Source of the DNA: an uncultured Oscillospiraceae bacterium | GTDB lineage: Bacteria > Bacillota > Clostridia > Oscillospirales > Acutalibacteraceae | Direction of reading: 5' to 3' | NCBI GenBank assembly: GCA_900555805.1 | Contig: USMJ01000102.1 | Location: forward strand, 1-5,338 | DNA length: 5,338 bases | Shown: positions 1-4,359 of the stretch, piece after piece | Numbering within the stretch: position 1 is the stretch's first letter | Layout: every line of letters begins with the position of its first letter | Program-made: the position numbers and the translations under genes | The notes under the pieces: model-generated | What the model was told of the DNA's origin: nothing | Database searches by the model: none | The model's input: the letters and a program-made list of their open reading frames with translations, nothing else

Positions 1-269
1 ATAGGCATACCTGCAGTGACAACGCCGAGCAGCGGAACGTGGTGAACGTTTTCCGCCTGACCCATTATTCTGATCGAACGCTTGAGCATGGGGTCGCGCT
101 GAATATATCCCTTTTCCTCGAGAGCGTCAAGATTATTCTGAACGGACGACGTCGACTTAAGCCCTACCGCAGAGCATATCTCCCTGACCGAGGGCGGAAC
201 GTTCGTCACCGAAAGTCTTTCTTTTAAAAAGTCAAGTATTCTGGCTTGATTTTCGCTGAGATCCTGCAT
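1..269 (-). CDS. lexA: LexA SOS repressor, N-terminal part (cut by window edge)
   Basis: The reverse strand encodes 89 codons of an open frame that starts at ATG 269-267 and runs off the left edge. The translation is a LexA N-terminus: a winged-helix DNA-binding domain at about residues 1-65 (VPPSVREICSAVGLKS at 24-39, then EEKGYIQRDP at 51-60), a short linker, and VPLLGVVTAGMP at 78-89. Ala86-Gly87 is the expected RecA-stimulated autocleavage bond. The catalytic Ser/Lys peptidase domain lies outside the window. LexA represses DNA-repair genes until RecA filaments on single-stranded DNA trigger its self-cleavage. The start is supported by GGAGG at 283-279, nine bases upstream. The segment that should lie in the recognition helix reads SSVQNN, where B. 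subtilis LexA has STVHGH. This is worth comparing with the slightly altered operator upstream. The family call is very secure; only the C-terminus is unseen. Confidence 0.95.
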   Translation of the reverse strand, partial: MQDLSENQARILDFLKERLSVTNVPPSVREICSAVGLKSTSSVQNNLDALEEKGYIQRDPMLKRSIRIMGQAENVHHVPLLGVVTAGMP

Positions 270-342
270 AGATTTCTACCTCCACCGATAATTTTATTCC
301 GAAATATAATAATTACACCAATACATATCCCTTTTCGCAAGT

Positions 343-371
343 ATTATAACACACTCTTCCGGAAAAAGCAA
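343..371 (-). promoter_or_regulatory. Sigma-A-type promoter of lexA (extended -10)
   Basis: On the minus strand TATAAT (348-343) is preceded by TGT (351-349), an extended -10. TTGCTT (371-366) sits exactly 17 bases further upstream as a weak -35. The predicted start of transcription is near 336, giving a leader of about 65 nt before the lexA ATG. The -10 is a perfect consensus and the position suits lexA. The -35 matches only at TTG, which is common when an extended -10 is present. Confidence 0.75.
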
Positions 372-382
372 ACATTTGTTTG
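369..382. promoter_or_regulatory. lexA: Candidate LexA operator (SOS box) overlapping the lexA -35
   Basis: CAAACATTTGTTTG is an inverted repeat (CAAACA and TGTTTG around TT). It fits the Gram-positive SOS box pattern GAAC-N4-GTTC with both outer G/C pairs changed to A/T (AAAC-N4-GTTT). It overlaps the -35 hexamer of the lexA promoter (366-371), the expected place for autorepression. The inverted repeat and its position are seen directly. Binding by LexA is inferred from the established autoregulation of lexA. Confidence 0.65.
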
Positions 383-434
383 TCAAAATTGTTAATTTTT
401 TCGGATATTCGGAAAAAAGTGAGAATTTTAGATT

Positions 435-458
435 ACGGCTGTGCTTTTGTATAGCCGT
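435..458 (+). other. Hairpin with two G.U wobble pairs, possible structured RNA
   Basis: ACGGCTGTGC (435-444) pairs with GTATAGCCGT (449-458) across a TTTT loop, giving ten pairs of which two are G.U. The wobbles can pair only if the plus strand is transcribed; the minus-strand RNA would have C.A mismatches. No T-run follows, so it is not an intrinsic terminator, and no good plus-strand promoter was found upstream of it. Confidence 0.4.
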
Positions 459-563
459 GAGCGCAAATCCGACAATACAAATCTTCCCTAAGCACTCGGT
501 CGGGGTACATAAAAACATATAAATTTGTCGGTCGTTTTACGGCGGCGTTTGGGTTTGTTCGCC

Positions 564-592
564 TTGACAACCGACGGTTTAGAATATAAAAT
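564..592 (+). promoter_or_regulatory. Sigma-A-type promoter of the permease-FkbM operon
   Basis: A perfect -35 TTGACA (564-569) is separated by 17 bases from TAAAAT (587-592), a five-of-six match to the -10. Transcription would start near 599 and leave a leader of about 49 nt. A second TATAAT occurs at 619-624, but it has no recognisable -35 at the right distance. Confidence 0.75.
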
Positions 593-599
593 ATATATG

Positions 600-616
600 T
601 TCGGCTTTTCGCCGAA
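600..616 (+). other. Short hairpin at the predicted 5' end of the permease mRNA
   Basis: TTCGGC (600-605) and GCCGAA (611-616) form a perfect 6-bp stem around a TTTTC loop. It sits at or next to the predicted transcription start, so the mRNA would begin with a hairpin. Such 5' stems often stabilise transcripts. That role here is an inference. Confidence 0.45.
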
Positions 617-647
617 AGTATAATATTCAGTAATCGGGGACTTAAAT

Positions 648-1466
648 ATGAGTTTTGATCAGATATCCGAAGCGTTCGGATATACTTTTATGAGAAACGC
701 GCTGATCGGCGGCGTTTTGATTTCGCTTTGCGCCGCTTTGCTCGGCGTCTGTCTTGTTTTGAGAAGATTTTCGATGATCGGCGACGGACTTTCCCATGTC
801 GGCTTCGGCGCGATAGCCGTTGCCGCCGCGGCAGGCGTTGCGCCGCTTAAAGCCGCCGTTCCGATAGTCATTATCGCCGCCGTGTGTCTGTTGAGAATCA
901 ACGAATCGGGCAAGATTAACGGCGATTCCGCCATAGCCGTCATATCGACGGGTTCGCTCGCTGTCGGCGTTATAGCGGCGAGCCTTTCGGGGTCGAATGT
1001 CGACCTGAATAACTATATGTTCGGCTCGATACTCGCGATGAAGACTTCGTATGTCATCATCAGCGCGGCTCTGACCGCCGTCGTTCTGTTCATGTATCTG
1101 TTTTTGTATAACCGCATATTCGCCATGACTTTCGATGAGAATTTTGCTAAGGCGATCGGCCAGAAAACTAAGCTTTATACTACGCTGATAGCCGTCCTGA
1201 CCGCCGTGACCGTCGTTGTCGGAATGCAGATGATGGGTGCGCTTTTGATGTCGAGCTTTATAATTTTCCCGGCGCTCATCGCCATGCGGCTTTGCAGGAG
1301 CTTCAAGTCGACCGTTGCGGTTTCGGCTGCGATATCCGTCGTGACCTTTACGCTCGGCCTGTTCGTCTCGTTCTATATGAACACCCCTGCCGGCGCGACC
1401 GTTGTCGCCGTCGATCTCGTTCTGTTCATCGCGGCGGGGCTCGCGGCGAGACTTCGGAGGGCTTGA
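648..1466 (+). CDS. Metal (Zn/Mn-type) ABC transporter permease, ABC-3 family
   Basis: This 272-residue integral membrane protein belongs to the ZnuB/MntB/TroC/AdcB permease family (ABC-3), whose usual length is about 260-290 residues. Family signatures are RRFSMIGDGLSHVGFG at 39-54, DSAIAVISTGSLAVGVI at 93-109, NYMFGSILA at 122-130, the cytoplasmic FDENFAKAIG at 162-171 that normally contacts the ATPase, and VGMQMMGALLMSSFIIFPAL at 191-210. Seven to nine hydrophobic segments span most of the length. The protein would form the membrane channel of a high-affinity zinc or manganese importer; the metal cannot be told from sequence. ATG 648 is preceded by GGGGA at 636-640, seven bases away. It is the first gene after its promoter, and no ATPase or substrate-binding protein gene is next to it, which is unusual because the three are normally clustered. 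The gene ends one base before the FkbM-type gene. Confidence 0.88.
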   Translation: MSFDQISEAFGYTFMRNALIGGVLISLCAALLGVCLVLRRFSMIGDGLSHVGFGAIAVAAAAGVAPLKAAVPIVIIAAVCLLRINESGKINGDSAIAVISTGSLAVGVIAASLSGSNVDLNNYMFGSILAMKTSYVIISAALTAVVLFMYLFLYNRIFAMTFDENFAKAIGQKTKLYTTLIAVLTAVTVVVGMQMMGALLMSSFIIFPALIAMRLCRSFKSTVAVSAAISVVTFTLGLFVSFYMNTPAGATVVAVDLVLFIAAGLAARLRRA

Positions 1467-1467
1467 A

Positions 1468-2526
1468 ATGCTCGAAAAAATAAAAGAAAAATGCATATGG
1501 GACCGCCTCGCCGAGACCGAAAAGCCGATCGTGCTTTACGGAATGGGCAACGGCGCTGACATGATAATTGACCGCCTTGAGAAAATCGGAGCGGAATTTT
1601 GCGACATTTTCGCGTCCGATGAGTTCGTCCGAGGCCACTCGTTCCACGGAAAGACCGTATTGAAATACTCCCAAGTCTGCGAAAAATATGAAGATTTCAT
1701 AATTCTGATGACCTTTGCCGTCCATGATAAGGGTACGCTCGAACGAGTGCGTGAGATAAGTTCGCGACACGAATTGTTAGCTCCGACAGTGCCGATAGCC
1801 GGCAAGGGCATTTTCGACCTTGACTATATCAGGGAACATGAGAGCGAATTCGACCTTGCCTATAATATGCTCACCGACGAGAAGTCGAAAAAGACATTTG
1901 TCGATGTTCTGAATTTCAAGATAAGCGGCAAAATCGAATATCTGTTTGACTGTCAGAGTGAAAAGAGCGAAGTCTACGACGAAATTTTACGCCTCGGAGA
2001 AAGTGAGACGATCGCGGATCTCGGCGCGTACGACGGAGACACAATAAGAGAGTTTCTTGAGTTCTCGGACGGGAGATATGATAAAATTTACGCCTTTGAA
2101 CCCGACAGCAAAAATTTCAAAAAGCTCAAAAGAAAAACGGCGGAGCTTGAAAATATCGAATATTTCAACGCCGCCGCGTGGGATAAAAACGAAGCCCTGT
2201 TTTTCGACAAAAAAGCAGGCAGAAATTCACACCAAAGCGAGTCCGGGGAGAAAGTTGACGCTCTCGCCTTGGACAGCGTCGCGGACAATGTGACCTTCAT
2301 CAAAATGGATGTCGAGGGGGCGGAGGAAAAGGCTCTTCTCGGAGCGAAAAAACTGATAAAGAACTGCAGACCGAAGCTGTATGTCTGCGCTTATCACCGA
2401 AACGAGGATGCGTTCAATCTTCCGACGCTGATAAAAAGCATCTGCCCCGAGTATAAGATCTATTACAGGCATCATCCGTATATCCCTGCGTGGGAGAGCA
2501 ATTTCTACTGCGTATGCGACAAATGA
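1468..2526 (+). CDS. FkbM-family SAM-dependent methyltransferase with N-terminal Rossmann-like domain
   Basis: The 352-residue protein has two parts. Residues about 18-150 look like a Rossmann-type domain with an early glycine-rich turn (IVLYGMGNGADMIIDRL at 21-37), of the kind often fused ahead of FkbM domains or found in sugar-modifying proteins; no ligand is obvious. Residues about 178-350 match the FkbM methyltransferase fold: motif I IADLGAYDGDT at 182-192, the acidic motif II YAFEPDS at 208-214, and the hallmark FIKMDVEGAEEKALLGA at 277-293. FkbM enzymes are O-methyltransferases acting on glycans, polyketides or other secondary products; the substrate here is unknown. The start chosen is ATG 1468, because GGAGG at 1456-1460 lies seven bases upstream and the upstream stop ends at 1466. 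An in-frame start at 1402 would lie inside the permease gene. There is no signal peptide, so it is probably cytoplasmic. It is co-transcribed with the permease and followed by an intrinsic terminator. Confidence 0.87.
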   Translation: MLEKIKEKCIWDRLAETEKPIVLYGMGNGADMIIDRLEKIGAEFCDIFASDEFVRGHSFHGKTVLKYSQVCEKYEDFIILMTFAVHDKGTLERVREISSRHELLAPTVPIAGKGIFDLDYIREHESEFDLAYNMLTDEKSKKTFVDVLNFKISGKIEYLFDCQSEKSEVYDEILRLGESETIADLGAYDGDTIREFLEFSDGRYDKIYAFEPDSKNFKKLKRKTAELENIEYFNAAAWDKNEALFFDKKAGRNSHQSESGEKVDALALDSVADNVTFIKMDVEGAEEKALLGAKKLIKNCRPKLYVCAYHRNEDAFNLPTLIKSICPEYKIYYRHHPYIPAWESNFYCVCDK

Positions 2527-2573
2527 CAGCGAATATCGCAAAGCTGTTCCCGCTAATTTTCAGATAAACTCAC

Positions 2574-2605
2574 ACCGTATCCCATTTGGGGTACGGTCTA
2601 TTTTT
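2574..2605 (+). terminator. Rho-independent terminator after the FkbM-type gene
   Basis: ACCGTATCCC (2574-2583) pairs with GGGGTACGGT (2588-2597) around the loop ATTT, ten pairs with one T.G wobble, followed by CTATTTTT (2598-2605). It lies 47 bases past the stop codon. The stem-loop plus T-run is the standard intrinsic terminator form. Confidence 0.85.
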
Positions 2606-2665
2606 CCTACGAAGTGTCCATGCGTGTGTGACGGTTTGGATAAGTTTGGGGTGTGGTGTGGTTGA

Positions 2666-2748
2666 GGCAAAACCGCCGCTTCGCTTGCAAAGCGGCGTGC
2701 CGCAAGGCGAAGCCTTTCGGCGGTTTTCGGTCCGAAAACCGTTTTGCC
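2666..2748 (+). repeat. Multi-hairpin repeat element, copy 1
   Basis: The element is bounded by the inverted repeat GGCAAAAC (2666-2673) / GTTTTGCC (2741-2748). Inside are three consecutive hairpins: GCCGCTT (2675-2681) with AAGCGGC (2690-2696); GCCG-c-AAGGC (2699-2708) with GCCTT-t-CGGC (2712-2721), one mismatch and a GAA loop; and CGGTTTTCGG (2721-2730) with CCGAAAACCG (2732-2741) around a single T. The whole can fold as a cloverleaf or multi-arm cruciform. The last arm is followed by TTTTGCC, so it resembles an intrinsic terminator for plus-strand transcription. No coding capacity or transposase is present. Confidence 0.7.
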
Positions 2749-2928
2749 GTCCTGCCTTTAGATGAACGTCGGACTTTCTGATCAAACCAAAACGAGACTT
2801 ACCTTTAGCTGTCATTCGCGCTTTTTTCACTTAATGTCGATATCCCGTCGCTGCGCTCCCGACGCAAGCGTCGTATCGCTGATTGTGCAGCAGGCAAACG
2901 CGGCGATAAAGGACAGCGCGGTACGGGT

Positions 2929-2994
2929 GGCAAAAGCTCCGCTTTCAGCGGAGCGCGGCATGCCGCGGTTTCCCCGTCGGGGAAACCTTTTGCC
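2929..2994 (+). repeat. Multi-hairpin repeat element, copy 2
   Basis: The plan is the same as copy 1 in the same orientation. The outer inverted repeat is GGCAAAAG (2929-2936) / CTTTTGCC (2987-2994). The first arm is GCTCCGCT (2936-2943) with AGCGGAGC (2947-2954). The middle is a perfect 12-bp palindrome, GCGGCATGCCGC (2955-2966). The last arm is GGTTTCCCCG (2967-2976) with CGGGGAAACC (2978-2987) around a single T. Every base from 2929 to 2994 except loops takes part in pairing. It begins 17 bp past the maf stop. Read on the minus strand it ends with an 8-bp GC-rich stem followed by TTTTGCC, so it is the likely terminator of the nudF-maf operon. On the plus strand the last arm is also followed by TTTT. 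Confidence 0.75.
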
Positions 2995-3011
2995 GTTAAG
3001 TCTCTGCATAC

Positions 3012-3587
3012 TCACACAGGCAAAGCTCCGACAACGCCGAACTTCGCGAGCATTCTCGCCGCTTCGGCTATCGGAAGTCCCATGACGGTGAAAAAGTCGC
3101 CGTCTATTCTTTCGACGAGCATACTGCCCAAGCCCTGAGCGCCGTACGCTCCGGCTTTATCCATGGGCTCTCCCGTTTCGACATAGGCGTTTATAAGTTC
3201 ATCCGAAAGCTCATGAAAATAGACATCCGTGCGGCTTGTGAGCGACAGTGTTTTCTCTTTTGAATAAACGCAAAGCCCCGTGTAGACTTGGTGCTCCCTG
3301 CCCGAAAGAGCCTTGAGCATGGCGGCGGCTTCCTGCTTGCCGTGCGGCTTTCCGAGGATTTTTCCGTCGAGAACGACTATCGTGTCCGAACCTAAAACAA
3401 CGGCGTCGGGACATTCTTTGAGTACGCTTTCGGCTTTCTGCTTCGCCAAGTCTTCGGCGACCGCCTCGGTCGGGGTCGAGGGATCAACTTTCTCGTCGAT
3501 GTCAGCCGGGCGTACCTCATATTCAAAGCCGGCGGCGGTCAGAAGCTCTTTTCTTCTCGGCGAACCCGACGCTAAAACAAACCTCAC
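3012..3587 (-). CDS. maf: Maf-family nucleoside triphosphate pyrophosphatase
   Basis: The 191-residue protein matches the Maf/HAM1-fold family at its full usual length. Signatures are LASGSPRRKELL at 5-16 (phosphate-binding loop), GSDTIVVLDGKILGKPHG at 66-83 with the metal-binding and catalytic Asp68, TGLCVY at 103-108, GEPMDKAGAYGAQG at 139-152, and FFTVMGLPI at 165-173. Maf proteins of this dTTP/UTP type hydrolyse canonical and modified nucleotides to monophosphates and pyrophosphate, and have been linked to arrest of cell division and septum formation. The start is GTG at 3587-3585, overlapping the TGA of the upstream gene as GTGA. AGGGGG at 3600-3595 provides a ribosome binding site seven bases upstream, inside the preceding gene, so translation is probably coupled. 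The only slight oddity is GAQG where GIQG is common. Multi-hairpin element 2 follows the stop. Confidence 0.93.
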   Translation of the reverse strand: MRFVLASGSPRRKELLTAAGFEYEVRPADIDEKVDPSTPTEAVAEDLAKQKAESVLKECPDAVVLGSDTIVVLDGKILGKPHGKQEAAAMLKALSGREHQVYTGLCVYSKEKTLSLTSRTDVYFHELSDELINAYVETGEPMDKAGAYGAQGLGSMLVERIDGDFFTVMGLPIAEAARMLAKFGVVGALPV

Positions 3588-4126
3588 GCCGTCACCCCCT
3601 TGAGCATGGCGGTCTTGAGTATGGCCGTCTGGGTCTTTCCGTCGACGATCTCGCCGTTCATGACCATTTCGACCGCCTTTTTGAGCGGTATTTTTTCAAC
3701 ATTGAGGAATTCGTCCTCGTCGAGATGCTGTTTCGTGGCGATAAGATTTTCGGCGAGATAGATGTGGATTATCTCGCTGCAATAGCCCGGCGTCGGGTAG
3801 AATTTTCCGAGCGACTGCATCTTTTCGGTCGTCACGCCTGCCTCCTCGCCGAGCTCGCGAAGTCCGGCTTCGTAGGGGTCCTCGCCCTTTTCGAGCTTGC
3901 CTGCAGGCAGCTCCAAAACATCCTCGCGATATGGGTAGCGAAACTGTCTGACGAAGAGCAGCTCGCCATCCTTTGTCAGCGGAACGACGCAGACTCCGCC
4001 GTGATGATAGACGACCTCTCGCTTCGCCGTTCTTCCGTTCGGCAGGAGCGCCTCGTCGCAGTTGACCGTGATTATTTTTCCGCTGTAAATAACATTTTCT
4101 TTCAGCGTTTTCTCTTCAAGTTCCAT
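3584..4126 (-). CDS. nudF: ADP-ribose pyrophosphatase (Nudix hydrolase)
   Basis: The 180-residue protein begins MELEEKTL and resembles Bacillus NudF throughout (for example LPNGRTAKREVV at 28-39, and LELPAGKLEKGE at 71-82). A perfect Nudix box GX5EX7REUXEEXGU spans residues 76-98, with metal-binding Glu91, Glu94 and Glu95. A proline (Pro113 in YPTPGYCSE) about 15 residues beyond the box is characteristic of ADP-ribose pyrophosphatases. The enzyme cleaves ADP-ribose to AMP and ribose 5-phosphate in the cytoplasm, limiting spontaneous protein ADP-ribosylation. The start at ATG 4126-4124 is chosen over the upstream in-frame start at 4303 because GGGAG (4139-4135) lies eight bases before it and the consensus promoter at 4158-4186 lies between the two. 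It is first in a two-gene operon with maf. Family call very secure; substrate fairly secure. Confidence 0.92.
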   Translation of the reverse strand: MELEEKTLKENVIYSGKIITVNCDEALLPNGRTAKREVVYHHGGVCVVPLTKDGELLFVRQFRYPYREDVLELPAGKLEKGEDPYEAGLRELGEEAGVTTEKMQSLGKFYPTPGYCSEIIHIYLAENLIATKQHLDEDEFLNVEKIPLKKAVEMVMNGEIVDGKTQTAILKTAMLKGVTA

Positions 4127-4157
4127 GAATATCACTCCCGAAAAAATTTCTTCGTTC

Positions 4158-4186
4158 ATTATATATTTCGCCGCCCGATTTGTCAA
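4158..4186 (-). promoter_or_regulatory. Consensus sigma-A promoter of nudF-maf
   Basis: On the minus strand TTGACA (4186-4181), 17 bases, TATAAT (4163-4158): both hexamers perfect at the optimal spacing. Transcription should begin near 4151, giving a leader of about 25 nt that includes the nudF ribosome binding site. No operator-like palindrome overlaps it, suggesting strong constitutive expression. Confidence 0.9.
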
Positions 4187-4255
4187 TCTCGGCATAGTTT
4201 TCCTTTCCTTCGCATAAATATCAAACAACGTGGAATTTCGCCTTTCCCGAATATT

Positions 4256-4278
4256 TTTTGCGGTACGCTCCGAGTGAG
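4256..4278. repeat. Direct repeat unit A upstream of the M14 peptidase gene
   Basis: This 23-bp unit has the core GGTACGCTC (4262-4270) followed by GAGT (4272-4275). It matches unit B at 4320-4342 in 20 of 23 positions, 64 bp apart. In this copy CGCTC (4266-4270) and GAGCG (4276-4280) can form a small stem. It could be an operator pair for the downstream gene; no regulator is known from the sequence. Confidence 0.5.
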
Positions 4279-4319
4279 CGGTGATTTCACCTCTTGTCCT
4301 CAATCGAAGCCTAAGACTA

Positions 4320-4342
4320 TTTTGGGGTACGCTCGGAGTAAG
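4320..4342. repeat. Direct repeat unit B upstream of the M14 peptidase gene
   Basis: This is the second unit of the 23-bp imperfect direct repeat (core GGTACGCTC at 4326-4334). It ends six bases before the ribosome binding site AGGAG (4348-4352). A substitution in this copy removes the small stem possible in unit A. It lies just downstream of the only promoter-like pair found for this gene, a weak TTGTCC (4294-4299) with TATTTT (4318-4323) at 18-base spacing. Confidence 0.5.
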
Positions 4343-4359
4343 ATAATAGGAGAAACATT

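Larger units (their letters stand above)
270..647. other. Divergent intergenic region between lexA and the metal permease
   Basis: This 378-bp AT-rich stretch holds no convincing gene. From left to right it contains the lexA ribosome binding site (279-283), the lexA promoter and operator (343-382), an imperfect AT-rich inverted repeat with six T and six A at its ends (396-417), a G.U-containing hairpin (435-458), a 7-bp long-range inverted repeat (CCGACAA 469-475, TTGTCGG 525-531), and the permease promoter with its 5' hairpin (564-616). No Zur, MntR or Fur-like palindrome was recognised near the permease promoter. Confidence 0.7.
2606..3011. other. Non-coding, repeat-rich block between convergent operons
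   Basis: This stretch of about 400 bp lies between the ends of two convergent transcription units. It contains a G/T-rich tract nearly free of C (2624-2667), multi-hairpin element 1 (2666-2748), a unique-looking segment (2749-2928) with a small hairpin CGACGC-AA-GCGTCG (2860-2873), and multi-hairpin element 2 (2929-2994). Open frames here (2570-2830 minus, 2762-3085 plus, 2827-3015 minus) translate into hairpin-derived, low-complexity peptides, lack good ribosome binding sites, and are judged not to be genes. Confidence 0.7.

Noticed and set aside
294..518. 74-residue minus-strand open frame upstream of lexA
   Set aside because: It overlaps the lexA promoter and operator, lacks a ribosome binding site, and its composition follows AT-rich non-coding DNA.
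619..624. Second -10-like TATAAT before the permease
   Set aside because: No -35-like hexamer lies 16-18 bases upstream. The TTGACA-N17-TAAAAT promoter at 564-592 is better.
1402..1467. N-terminal extension of the FkbM-type protein starting at 1402
   Set aside because: It lies inside the permease coding sequence and translates to a Ser/Arg-rich stretch. ATG 1468 has GGAGG at ideal spacing.
642..1496. Long 284-residue open frame antisense to the metal permease
   Set aside because: It is rich in Arg, Asp, Asn and Gly with no recognisable domain, the typical mirror of a hydrophobic membrane protein gene. The plus-strand permease has clear family motifs, a promoter and a ribosome binding site.
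2666..2994. Possible CRISPR array
   Set aside because: Only two related units with diverged arms and no regular short spacers. The structure is multi-hairpin rather than a single short repeat, and no cas genes are present.
2762..3085. 107-residue open frame, and opposite-strand frames at 2570-2830 and 2827-3015
   Set aside because: Their codons come largely from the hairpin repeats and the maf antisense strand. There are no recognisable domains and no good start signals.
4127..4303. N-terminal extension of nudF starting at 4303
   Set aside because: The extension would begin upstream of the perfect TTGACA-N17-TATAAT promoter. The ATG at 4126 has its own ribosome binding site and matches the normal NudF N-terminus.
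4294..4323. Weak promoter TTGTCC-N18-TATTTT for the M14 gene
   Set aside because: Only four of six matches in each hexamer and non-optimal spacing. It is mentioned as a possibility but not strong enough to annotate as a promoter.
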